Source: CAVYOD01 sp963770045 (GTDB lineage Bacteria; Acidobacteriota; Aminicenantia; Aminicenantales; CAVYOD01). Taken from it: a stretch of 64,000 nt of DNA. The stretch's first letter is position 1. Every line of letters begins with the position of its first letter. The DNA lies in assembly GCA_963770045.1 (NCBI GenBank), contig CAVYOD010000010.1:1-64000 (forward strand), written 5' to 3'. The position numbers and the translations under genes are program-made. Under the pieces are notes generated by a model. It saw nothing but the letters and a program-made list of their open reading frames with translations, was not told where the DNA came from and made no database searches. Shown here in pieces: positions 36,935-45,192 of this stretch.

Positions 36935-37430
36935 GTGTTCAGCACCTCTTCCGGTTGATGGTACCTAAAATAGTAATCCTTCGCAGCTGCGTTGGGGGTC
37001 TGAAAAACTGGGCATGTCGACTTCGACTATTCAATAGTCCCTTCAGCCAAGTGTGGATTGACAGCAGACAACGCACCAACTTTTCCTCGTCCCGTCGTTG
37101 GGGAGGATAAATCGCAACGTGATCGGGTGTCAAGTTGAGCAGAAAATAGCGAAAGGCGGACCCAGAGATCGAAGAAAGCGTAAGAACCGCGGGAATCACC
37201 CAGACCTCACGGCCGGGAAAGGAAAGGATCACGAAAATATGCGGCCAAGCCGAGTTCTTCGGCGGAAATGAAATCTCAGGAAACTTTTGTTGTCCAAAAT
37301 GCGTAAAGATTAAAGATGGCCTTTACCCAGATTTCTGGTAATTCCCTCTCGGGGAAAAAAAGGAATTAATTTCGCGTACTCATTGATAAAACGTCAAGAA
37401 GAGAGCTAACTGAATACAAAGGAGGTAGAG
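36935..37430. other. About 500 bases without an intact gene; zinc-ribbon-like remnant at 37235-37342
   Basis: On the plus strand a frame ending in TAA at about 37342 reads ICGQAEFFGGNEISGNFCCPKC, a CxxxxxF...CCPKC arrangement like the end of a small zinc-ribbon protein, with no start and a likely frame change upstream. Minus-strand frames in 36939-37232 look like chance. The GC content is visibly lower than in the flanks. Confidence 0.3.
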
Positions 37431-37816
37431 ATGTCAAGATTAGGATTGATCCTGAGGTTGACGCTTTTTCTGGGGGTTTTGATGGTGGCCCACCACCTTG
37501 TTCATGCGGGTGACCTCAGCGGGACCTGGGTGAGCAAGACGTCTGGTCGGGAATGAGCAATCCGAAGATGTACGTGACCCTGGTTTTGGCCAAAACCGGT
37601 GACAGCTATACCGGCACGCTGACCGATAGCCTCGGCTTGGCCACAGACTGCGAGCTCAAAGACGTGAAATTCAGCGAGAACAAGTTGCACCTTCAGTTTC
37701 ATCGTGAACGATGGAACGAGGTCACGGCGGAAATGAGCCTCACGGGCGAGAAATTGGTCGGCGGATGGAGTTCTCCGGACTCCTCCGGCAGCTTTGAGTT
37801 TGAACTCAAGAAATAG
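37431..37816 (+). CDS. Small secreted protein of unknown function (frameshift)
   Basis: ATG 37431 follows AGGAGG. A signal peptide (LRLTLFLGVLMVAHHLVHA) precedes GDLSGTWVSKTSG. A shift near 37545-37552 then leads into NPKMYVTLVLAKTGDSYTGTLTDS, repeated beta-strand segments (KLHLQFHRERWNEVTAEMSLTG) and a terminal SSGSFEFELKK. The pattern GxWxxxx...YxGxxTDxxG...GxWxxPDxSGxFxFxLK resembles small lipocalin-like barrels common in Acidobacteriota-type genomes. Mature size is about 105 residues. No catalytic motif. Confidence 0.6.
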
Positions 37817-37842
37817 AGATAAGAAGCCAAAAAAGTGTCGTC

Positions 37843-37868
37843 GGCGGGATGCGGGGGGCCCGCCTTTG
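37843..37868 (+). terminator. Possible terminator after the small secreted protein
   Basis: GGCGGG (37843-37848) pairs with CCCGCC (37859-37864) and is followed by TTTG. Short T run, so weak. Confidence 0.35.
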
Positions 37869-37951
37869 TACCAGAAGAAAAGGGCTTTGACTGAAGCGTC
37901 TGGACCGACTAAAATGGACGGGTTCCCTGGACGATCCTTCAGGTGAAGATG

Positions 37952-38617
37952 ATGAGCGACCGAACGAGCTTTCAGGCTGTGATATTTGACCTCGACGGGA
38001 CACTCCTGGACACACTCGAAGACATCGGGGATTCAATGAATATCACGCTGCAGAAAATGGGGTTCCCCGCCCATCCGATCGAAGCTTACAGGTATCTCAC
38101 GGGAGACGGTGTCCTCATGCTGGCCGAAAGATCTCTCCCCCCGGGCCGGAAAGACGAGATCACTCTCCAGGCATGCATAAAAGAATTTAGGGCCGAATAC
38201 GCGCGGCGCTTTTTCAATAAGACGCGTCCCTACGATGGAATCCCTGAGCTCTTGGATGAACTGACGAGCCGCCAAATCACTCTGAACATTCTCTCGAACA
38301 AGCTCGATGAATTCGCCAAGTTGGCCGCCGATAGGATGCTCTCAAAGTGGCGGTTTGTCTATGTCCTGGGCGCCCGACAGGACGTTCCCAAGAAGCCCGA
38401 CCCGGCCGGAGCGTTGCTCATCGCCCAGAAACTGGGCCTGGATCCGGCCGCATTTGCTTATCTCGGGGACACCGATACCGACATGAGGACGGCCGTCCAG
38501 GCGGGGATGTTCCCGGTGGGAGCGCTCTGGGGATTCAGGGACGAGAAAGAACTTCGTGAGGGGGGAGCCCGGGAGCTCATTCGTTCACCGGCGGAATTTC
38601 TGAGGTTTTTTGCTTAG
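37952..38617 (+). CDS. gph: HAD-family phosphatase, phosphoglycolate phosphatase-like
   Basis: Start ATG 37952 (MSDRTSFQAVIFDLDGT), with AGGTGA upstream. HAD motif I is FDLDGTLLDT, motif II is ILSNK, the motif III lysine is in KKPDPAGALLIAQKLG, and motif IV is YLGDTDTDMRTAVQAGM; a four-helix cap lies between motifs I and II. About 222 residues, normal for Gph, which dephosphorylates 2-phosphoglycolate from DNA repair or oxygenase activity. Related HAD phosphatases look alike, so the substrate is not certain. Downstream by 106 bases is the Nudix gene. Confidence 0.8.
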   Translation: MSDRTSFQAVIFDLDGTLLDTLEDIGDSMNITLQKMGFPAHPIEAYRYLTGDGVLMLAERSLPPGRKDEITLQACIKEFRAEYARRFFNKTRPYDGIPELLDELTSRQITLNILSNKLDEFAKLAADRMLSKWRFVYVLGARQDVPKKPDPAGALLIAQKLGLDPAAFAYLGDTDTDMRTAVQAGMFPVGALWGFRDEKELREGGARELIRSPAEFLRFFA

Positions 38618-38723
38618 CGGCCGACTTTTGGCAAGAAGATCTTTGCCCCGAGCTGAATTTTCTTTTTTTGAGGGGAGCGCGCCAACGCCACTTTTTTTAC
38701 GGCCCGATGAGTGAGAAAGACAG

Positions 38724-39356
38724 ATGATCTTCGGTCCTGATCTTATCGATCGGCTCGAGAGAAAGCTCAAAGATCCGAAACCGGGGCTGCAGGCCCAGCT
38801 GTCAATGGCGCCGATCCCCCGACCCGGCCAAAGGGTCTACACCGAAGTCGAAGACAGATGCCTGAAGGCGGGCGTCATGGTTCTCGTCTATCCCCGGCGA
38901 GGCTCATCCCATCTGGCCCTGATCCGAAGAACCAGGACCGTTCTTCACCACCGAAACGAGATCGGCTTTCCCGGCGGGCGGATGGAACCGCATGAAGATA
39001 CCGTCCGGGCGGCGCTCCGAGAAACCGACGAGGAATTGGGGATCCCTCCCGACCGCATTCAGATCATCGGTTCTCTGACACCCCTCTACATTCCGCCCAG
39101 CAATTATTGTATTTATCCGGCCGTGGGAGCCGCCGCCGAGCCGCTGATTTTCAAGCCGCATCCTGAAGAAGTCGCCGAGGTCATCGAACTTCCCCTCAGC
39201 CATCTCCTGGATTCTCGGCACCGGCGCAGGGAAACCCGGACGATCCGGGGAAGGCTGGTCGAGGTGCCGTTCTTCTCTTTCCACGGGCACAAGATTTGGG
39301 GCGCCACGGCCATGGTTTTGGCAGAATTCTTGGCCGTGCTGAGGACTCTGGAATAA
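38724..39356 (+). CDS. Nudix hydrolase, CoA pyrophosphatase (NudL)-like
   Basis: 210 residues. The full Nudix box is present from GGRMEPHEDTVRAALRE to TDEELGI, fitting Gx5Ex7REUxEExGU. The segment LHHRNEIGFPGGR just before it is the CoA-specific NudL/PCD1 signature (LxxHxGExxFPGG type), and YIPPSNYCIYPAVG follows. NudL-type enzymes split CoA and derivatives to 3',5'-ADP and phosphopantetheine. Convergent with the PhzF gene (23-base gap). Confidence 0.85.
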   Translation: MIFGPDLIDRLERKLKDPKPGLQAQLSMAPIPRPGQRVYTEVEDRCLKAGVMVLVYPRRGSSHLALIRRTRTVLHHRNEIGFPGGRMEPHEDTVRAALRETDEELGIPPDRIQIIGSLTPLYIPPSNYCIYPAVGAAAEPLIFKPHPEEVAEVIELPLSHLLDSRHRRRETRTIRGRLVEVPFFSFHGHKIWGATAMVLAEFLAVLRTLE

Positions 39357-39379
39357 AATCAGATTCGAAGAGATGCACT

Positions 39380-40162
39380 CTAAGTGAGCTCGATCCGTCC
39401 GACAAAAAACGTCTTGGACCGACCCCCGATGAGGACACGAGATCCCAGGTCCTCGCAGAACAATTCCCCCCGTCGCTTAGAGACCTGGAAAGCATGCAGC
39501 TTCTTTTTGCGCAGGCGCTTTGCCCAATACGGGACGAGGAGGGTGTGGGCCGAGCCGGTCACAGGGTCCTCGTTGATCCCGGCCCGAGGCGCGAAAAACC
39601 GGGACACGAAATCGCAGTCGCGACCCCTGGCCGTGACGATGATACCCAGGCAGTCGAGCTTCTTGAGCTCGGCAAAATCAGGATCGAGGTTCACTATGAC
39701 TTCTTCGCTTTCGAAGACCGCCAAAAAATCCCTGCCCTTGAGCACTTCGCGAGGCCTCCGGCCGAGCCCCTTGATGAGTCGGGCAGGGGGATCGACCGCC
39801 ACGGGCTCGAAGGCCGGAAAATCCAGGAAGAGGAGATCCTTATGCCTCTTGACTCTCAATTCTCCACTCTTGGATTGAAAGGTGATCTGCCTGCCCGGAC
39901 GTCCGAGGTGATTGAATATGACGTGACCCGAGGCCAGGGTCGCGTGGCCGCAGAGGTCGACCTCGACCGCCGGAGTGAACCACCGGATTTCAAAATTAAC
40001 TCCCTTGCGGACAAAAAAAGCGGTCTCGGACAGATTGTTCTCTCCTCCGATCGCCTGCATGGTTTCGTCCGGCAGCCATTCCTTGAGCGGGCAGACGGCA
40101 GCCGGATTTCCTCCGAACAGTCTGCTGGTGAAGGCGTCAACCTGATAGATCGGTATTTTCAT
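39380..40162 (-). CDS. PhzF-family isomerase
   Basis: 260 residues with the two-fold PhzF/diaminopimelate-epimerase-like fold. MKIPIYQVDAFTSRLFGGNPAAVCPL opens the protein, NNLSETAFFV carries the catalytic Glu, WFTPAVEVDLCGHATLA is the hallmark second motif, and RFFAPRAGINEDPVTGSAHTLL the third. Relatives isomerise dihydro-hydroxyanthranilate or act on modified amino acids, but most are uncharacterised. Begins 9 bases after the Ntn hydrolase stop: same transcript. Confidence 0.9.
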   Translation of the reverse strand: MKIPIYQVDAFTSRLFGGNPAAVCPLKEWLPDETMQAIGGENNLSETAFFVRKGVNFEIRWFTPAVEVDLCGHATLASGHVIFNHLGRPGRQITFQSKSGELRVKRHKDLLFLDFPAFEPVAVDPPARLIKGLGRRPREVLKGRDFLAVFESEEVIVNLDPDFAELKKLDCLGIIVTARGRDCDFVSRFFAPRAGINEDPVTGSAHTLLVPYWAKRLRKKKLHAFQVSKRRGELFCEDLGSRVLIGGRSKTFFVGRIELT

Positions 40163-40171
40163 CGGTCCTCC

Positions 40172-40984
40172 TCAGTCCTCTTCTTTTTCATCGAGCTTCT
40201 TCCTGAGAATTTGTCTCAACAATTCCGTGAGATCATACCAGTGCCTGCCCTTGGACAGTTCTTCCCGAAGGTCGAACCTGAGCTCCTCTTTGCTCTTGAG
40301 AAAAAGATAGACGAAGACAACTCCGTTTTGAGGATCATAGATATTCGAATATTGCGTGGCCATTTGTCCGCGCTGCAGACATTCCAGGAGGATCGATTTA
40401 ACAGTTTCTTTCGATATCATTTTGGCTTCCTCCAGCCGGAGCTGGGCCACCGGCTGGCCGAATCCAAGAGCCTGGTCCTCACCTTTGGCCCTTAGGACCT
40501 TCAGTTTTCCGTCCTCAAACCCGACCGTGGCCGCGTCTCCGGTTTTATCAACCAGCATGATGGAGGCGAAGGAAAAAGAAAATTCATTATACTGATCGCA
40601 GAGCTCCAGAGCTTGTTCGACCGTGGCGCATTGCTCCAGGATCAACTCGCTGAGCGCTCTTTTGCTGGTTTTCTTGGCCGGGTCTTTCTGCCACTTCTGA
40701 TAGCCCCCGGCCACCCACTCCAAGACGAGACCTTGATCGTTCATTCCCCCTTGATAGAAGTTGTTGAATCGAAATCCGAAAAAGACCCTTCCATATTTAT
40801 TCGCCTCCGCCGGAAAAAACCAGACTTGGCCGAGACGATTATCCGAATCTTCATTGTTTCCGACCAGAGTGATCCCTTTTCTTGTGGCCTTGAAGACCGT
40901 GGAAGGGAAGCTGATTTGAAAAGAGAGGAGAGCCAACACGACGAACATCAGAGTGCGCCCATGCCCCTTTTTGCCGCGCGCCAT
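40172..40984 (-). CDS. Ntn-type linear amide hydrolase (C45/C59-like) with Ser replacing the usual N-terminal Cys
   Basis: The start chosen is ATG 40984 (MARGKKGHGRT) with a GAGG upstream; an upstream in-frame extension to 41047 lacks conservation. A signal peptide (LMFVVLALLSFQISFP) is followed directly by STVFKATRKGITLVGNNED. In choloylglycine-hydrolase/acid-ceramidase-type proteins this place reads C-T-x-F with Cys as nucleophile after processing; the codon here is TCC (Ser). GMNDQGLVLEWVA and ATVGFEDGKL follow as in the family. Either a Ser-type variant or an inactive relative; a single base change from TGC would explain it. Confidence 0.68.
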   Translation of the reverse strand: MARGKKGHGRTLMFVVLALLSFQISFPSTVFKATRKGITLVGNNEDSDNRLGQVWFFPAEANKYGRVFFGFRFNNFYQGGMNDQGLVLEWVAGGYQKWQKDPAKKTSKRALSELILEQCATVEQALELCDQYNEFSFSFASIMLVDKTGDAATVGFEDGKLKVLRAKGEDQALGFGQPVAQLRLEEAKMISKETVKSILLECLQRGQMATQYSNIYDPQNGVVFVYLFLKSKEELRFDLREELSKGRHWYDLTELLRQILRKKLDEKEED

Positions 40985-41100
40985 CCCGCCTCGTCGGGCA
41001 GGGATCGAATGGAATCCCAGCGTCTGATTCTTCCGCCGACCGATCAAGACCAGTCTCCTCCTCCTTATTTACCATTTTATCCGGCTTCTATTGAGGGAAC

Positions 41101-42231
41101 CTAAGGCTTTCTTGCGCAAAGAGCTCTGACGACTTCTTTCTTTTGGGGAGATTTGACCAGCGCGTCCCACGACCAGAAGACGACTCCCCGGGAAGGGGGT
41201 TTGAGCGCCTCGGCCAGGGCCTCCCTGAATTCTGAGACGGGGAGAGACTTGCCGATGTAGGCTTCGTTCACCTGGATACTGGGAAGGACCGGGCAGCGGG
41301 AGATCGCAGCGACATCTTCGACCACCGAGTGGATCCAGGCGGGGTCTCTCAGGACCATATGATGGTAGCACATCGGAGAGACGAAATCCGTATAAGCGGT
41401 TATCTGACCTAGATCCTGGCCGGCGACCGTCTTGATCGCTCCCCCGAAATCGTCTCTCCTCCAGGGGACCGCGTGGACATTGATCTTGAGGCCGGGCTTG
41501 ATTCTTCTGGCTTCCGCGGAGAGGTCCCTGACCATGCCGGCGATAACCCGGCATTTCCAAACGGTCCAATCCTGAAGATGATTGTCCAAGATCCATCTCG
41601 CCTTTTCCCGTGGGCCCGTGAGCCCTTTTGGGATCGAGATGTTCATCTCCTTCTGGAACTTATCGAGGCACGACCGGTCAAAGCATGTCTGAGGAAGGGA
41701 GGCCGGCGTCCGCTCCGGGTAGACTTTTTCCCAAAAAACAAAAAATCGGATAAAGTCCAGGCTGAGCCCGTCCGGGTCGCAATCTCTCACCAGCCTCTTT
41801 GCGTATTCGATTCTCTCTCTCCGGTAGTCTTCGCGGGTCGGACAAACAAACTTCACCCAGTCGTCGCTGGCTTTTTCGCCGTCCGCGGTCACGGCGAAAA
41901 GGTCGGGCCGCTTCTCCAACTCCTCCGCGTTGAAAAAGACCGGGAAGATGATAAAGACGGCGACGGAGTGCTGTTGGGCCAGGCTTCTGAATTCTGGATT
42001 GGAGGCCAAGGCGGCGCTGACGAACGCGGTGTTGATTCCCAGCGAGTTCCATTCCTCAAACAAGCGGGGGAGACTCCCTGAGGACTCGTAGATTTTGACG
42101 CCGATGACGAGGTTTTCCTTGGCCGCGGGCCCGGCCGCAGTGCCAGGCTTTCCCTTGAAGGCCAGAGATAAGAAGACCAGACAAAAGAGAGCGGCGGCCG
42201 GCACTCCCCAGTTCCTCCTATTCCTTCCCAT
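41101..42231 (-). CDS. Secreted putative glycosidase-like TIM-barrel protein
   Basis: Start ATG 42231 (MGRNRRNWG), 4 bases after the stop of the upstream gene. The signal segment is VPAAALFCLVFLSLAFKG. The barrel has DPDGLSLDFIRFFVFWE (strand-end acidic residue), FVCPTREDYRRERIEYAKRLV, KINVHAVPWRR, YTDFVSPMCYHHM and RGVVFWSWDALV. This order resembles the putative glycosyl hydrolase domain families (PF13200/GHL10-like) rather than a characterised GH family. Sugar substrate unknown. Part of the minus-strand run with the lipoprotein upstream. Confidence 0.6.
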   Translation of the reverse strand: MGRNRRNWGVPAAALFCLVFLSLAFKGKPGTAAGPAAKENLVIGVKIYESSGSLPRLFEEWNSLGINTAFVSAALASNPEFRSLAQQHSVAVFIIFPVFFNAEELEKRPDLFAVTADGEKASDDWVKFVCPTREDYRRERIEYAKRLVRDCDPDGLSLDFIRFFVFWEKVYPERTPASLPQTCFDRSCLDKFQKEMNISIPKGLTGPREKARWILDNHLQDWTVWKCRVIAGMVRDLSAEARRIKPGLKINVHAVPWRRDDFGGAIKTVAGQDLGQITAYTDFVSPMCYHHMVLRDPAWIHSVVEDVAAISRCPVLPSIQVNEAYIGKSLPVSEFREALAEALKPPSRGVVFWSWDALVKSPQKKEVVRALCARKP

Positions 42232-42235
42232 GGTC

Positions 42236-43151
42236 CTAATTCTCCGAGAGCGGGAGGACATCCCTCAAACTGAAATCTACCCAGATGAGCCCGCACCGTT
42301 GTTTGACTCTCTTCCAGATTTCCTCGCCCAGATTCTGAGGCGGATTGGGCATCTTCTGCCACCAGGTCTTGTCGGATATTATAGCCGATCTGGAATACGA
42401 CCAGGCTGGGATAGAAATAGTTAGCCCAGTCGTTCACGAATTCGCTGACCATATCTTCTGAACGCTTAAAGATCTGGCTGTCGTCAACGAAGATGATCTC
42501 TCCCCGATAGTTGGGCGGCATCCACCGTCTGTCCCAATGCTTTAAGAACAAGCGGTAGTCCTGATTGTAAGATTTTACCTTTGCTTCCCACTCTCGGGCC
42601 ATGGCGTCGTCGACCTTAATACCCCAACTCGGGTTGTCCGCCTCCCGGTGCCACTCCACGTCGACACCAAAGCCGATGACGCAGGGATGCTGCCTGTACC
42701 TTCCGAGGACGAGATCAATCAACGTGCCCATATCGGCATTGGCCGGCTCGACCTGGAGAAACACCTTGATCCCGGCCTGATCGAAGGCAGTGAGATAGGC
42801 TTCGTGCTGATCCACAGTGTCGAATTCGATGTGGGGATAAGTCTTTCCGTTGCCGGGAAAAGAGAGATGGACGTCCTTGGGACGCTTGAGCTCGCCGACG
42901 ATCCAAATGGCGCAGGGAGTCGAACCCTCAAAATAACCGGCCATTGTCTTGATGGCCTTCTCCCAGGCCGCGGGTTGGGGAAAAGGCTTGATTCCGTAAT
43001 GGGACGATCTGACGCCGGCGAAAACGACGTTGCCCGGCGCAGCGAGCAGGGGAGGCAAAGCCCGGACGGCCGGCTTTTTAACGCAGCCCGCGGCCACAAC
43101 AAGAAATACAAGAAATAGAAGAAGTACACCCGCGATCGGCTTGAGTTTCAT
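42236..43151 (-). CDS. Lipoprotein with glycosidase-like TIM-barrel features (frameshift)
   Basis: Start ATG 43151 (MKLKPIAGVL), AGAGAGG upstream. The lipobox VVAAGC gives a lipidated Cys near residue 23. Barrel segments: FAGVRSSHYGIKPFP, CAIWIVGELK, KVFLQVEPANADM, CVIGFGVDVEWHRE and EIIFVDDSQIF. A one-base shift at about 42359-42367 separates these from WWQKMPNPPQNLGEEIWKR and the stop at 42238-42236. Without repair, the frame runs on out of phase into the next gene. Both this and the next protein have sugar-hydrolase-like barrels and probably act together at the envelope. Confidence 0.55.
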
Positions 43152-43178
43152 GGTCACCTCTCTTCCCCGAAAGTGATG

Positions 43179-45029
43179 TCAGTCCTTAATCAAGACCAGA
43201 TCCTTGGCCACGAAGATATTCCCTCGCTTTGTTTTGCCTGTGATCCAGAGGTCAGAATAACAGGGAGCGGCAAGGCGGAGGGCATCTTCGACCTTGAAGG
43301 TCATGACCAGGTCCAGTTTTCCATCCCTGTTGATGTCGGCCAGCCTTCCGACGCCCCTGGACCACTTGTCGATCCGGACATAGCCGGGTCCAAAGCGGAC
43401 GCTGGAGGCGTCGACTTCAGCCGCCTCAAAATCCTTTTGGGATAGGATCGCGACTTGAATATCCTTAACCGGGCCGCTCTTCCTGACCTCGTCGGCCAGA
43501 ATATCAATCTTCACAACGGCGAATCGGCTATAGATTTTTTCGGCCTGGCTGCGAGCCTTTTCCGCCTGCACTTCACTGTAATTGGTCAGATAAGCCAGCG
43601 CCCTCTCCTGGGGCGCCTGATCAAGAGACCGCGCCTCGGTCTCGACCGAGGCCTGTCGTTTCAGGCATTCAGCCTCAAAAGTGTTCCTGCGGCTCATTAT
43701 TTCTTTGACGACATCTCCCGCTTCATACTGGGGTTCGGCCAGATTCTGGAGGTCAATGAAGGCCCACCAGGCGCGGGTCGGGTCGTAGCCGTAGTCCTCG
43801 GCCGAAGTCCTGAAATGACTGTCCGGGCCTTTCCCCGGATCGACGCGTCCGTAACCTTCGGGGACTTCCTTCATGCCTAAATACCAGGGCACGTACGGGC
43901 TGGTGCAGGGACGTCCGGTCGTCAACCAGATGACCGTAAACCGGGGATCATCCCTGAACTGGATGATCAGGCTCTCCTGGGTCTCGGAGGCGCAGATCGT
44001 GCAGATGGAATGCGGCGTCGGCCTGGGGCTGGTCGTCAGAAAATCGGGGCTGCCCTCATAGTGGGCCCGCAGGACGTTCATGACTTCCTCAAGGCTTATC
44101 TTTTTATCCGGTTTGATAGCGAACGGGAAGGCATCTCTTGAGTCAAAGACCCGCCCGGTGAGTATCTCCAGAGCGTGTTTCTCGCGGAGGATGTTGTAAT
44201 CTTTGCCCGGATCCGTCGTGATCTCCCAGTTGGCATCGTAAAACTCGGGGCTCATATAAGCCGTTTTGAAATCAAAATCCCGGAAGTCTCCCGACCCGGC
44301 CGGAATGTACCAGCCCCGCCGGATGGCATAACTGACCAGGTCCGGTGAAGCGAGGCAACTCCGGCGATCCGTGAGATCAACCTTGTGGACGGTGTAAAAG
44401 TTGGGGATGAAGGCGACTTCATCGTCTTCGATGCGCTTGGCCAGATAATGCTTACCCATCACGACCTGGAGCATCCAGCCTTCGGTTTTGTCTGCGATGA
44501 TGTAGGTCCGGCCCGAATCGAAATAGCCGTATCGATCAATGAGCCCGGCCGCGATCTCCACTCCCTCGCGGGCCGTCCTGGCTCTTTCAGCCACGATCCT
44601 CCTGAGGCCGTAGCCGATACCGCCTTCGGCGAGCTCTCCCTGTTTTTCTTTGGACGGCCAGCAGCTATCGCTGACAATCGCCACCCCCCATTCATTCACG
44701 AAGTTGTCGCTGAAGGAGGCCTTCCAGGAGGCGATCGTTTCCGACCAGAAAAAAGCGGCCGTCTCCGGGACCTGGGGAATCCGGGCCCTGCCTTCTTCGA
44801 GGACGATGAATTCGCCGGGTCGGTGCTTCAGCCGAGGCACCAGGTGGCGGGCGATGACGAGCCGGCCTTCATTGTCCTCGTTGTGTCCGAGCAGGACCTC
44901 GCCGGTTTGAGAGGCCTTCTTCCCGACGACGATCGTGCTGCAGCCCGAGCGAGCGGAGAACAGCGGCAGAGCCGCTATGGAGATGAGTGTGAAGAGCGCA
45001 ATAAATCGTGGCCATGGCTTCTTGGACAT
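43179..45029 (-). CDS. C69-family dipeptidase (PepD-like), secreted
   Basis: 616 residues. The signal peptide (FIALFTLISIAALPLFSARSG) is followed by the Ntn nucleophile Cys30 in GCSTIVVGKKAS. GHNEDNEGRLV, NEWGVAIVSDSC, GYGLRRIVAERA, RTYIIADKTEGWMLQ and HSICTICASETQES are typical of C69 enzymes that cleave dipeptides. A C-terminal extension of about 90 residues (IDILADEVRKSG to the end) contains a VGRLADINRDGKLDLVMTF segment, an EF-hand/dockerin-like or FG-GAP-like Ca site followed by MTFKVEDAL. First gene of the minus-strand run down to PhzF. Confidence 0.88.
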   Translation of the reverse strand: MSKKPWPRFIALFTLISIAALPLFSARSGCSTIVVGKKASQTGEVLLGHNEDNEGRLVIARHLVPRLKHRPGEFIVLEEGRARIPQVPETAAFFWSETIASWKASFSDNFVNEWGVAIVSDSCWPSKEKQGELAEGGIGYGLRRIVAERARTAREGVEIAAGLIDRYGYFDSGRTYIIADKTEGWMLQVVMGKHYLAKRIEDDEVAFIPNFYTVHKVDLTDRRSCLASPDLVSYAIRRGWYIPAGSGDFRDFDFKTAYMSPEFYDANWEITTDPGKDYNILREKHALEILTGRVFDSRDAFPFAIKPDKKISLEEVMNVLRAHYEGSPDFLTTSPRPTPHSICTICASETQESLIIQFRDDPRFTVIWLTTGRPCTSPYVPWYLGMKEVPEGYGRVDPGKGPDSHFRTSAEDYGYDPTRAWWAFIDLQNLAEPQYEAGDVVKEIMSRRNTFEAECLKRQASVETEARSLDQAPQERALAYLTNYSEVQAEKARSQAEKIYSRFAVVKIDILADEVRKSGPVKDIQVAILSQKDFEAAEVDASSVRFGPGYVRIDKWSRGVGRLADINRDGKLDLVMTFKVEDALRLAAPCYSDLWITGKTKRGNIFVAKDLVLIKD

Positions 45030-45192
45030 CGCTCATCTGCTCCGTGGGATTCCCATTGAATCTAATAGTATCCTGATTCGACGGTGTTATCAAGAGCAAG
45101 TCCTATGCCAGACTCGAGGTCTCGCCTCATGGCTGAATCGATGCCGCAAAGCGGTTAGAACAACGGGAAATTTTTTGGTGTCCCCGCTTTTA

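Noticed and set aside
36939..37232. 97-codon minus-strand gene upstream of the hydrolase pseudogene
   Set aside because: No ribosome site, no recognisable motif, and composition like random AT-richer sequence.
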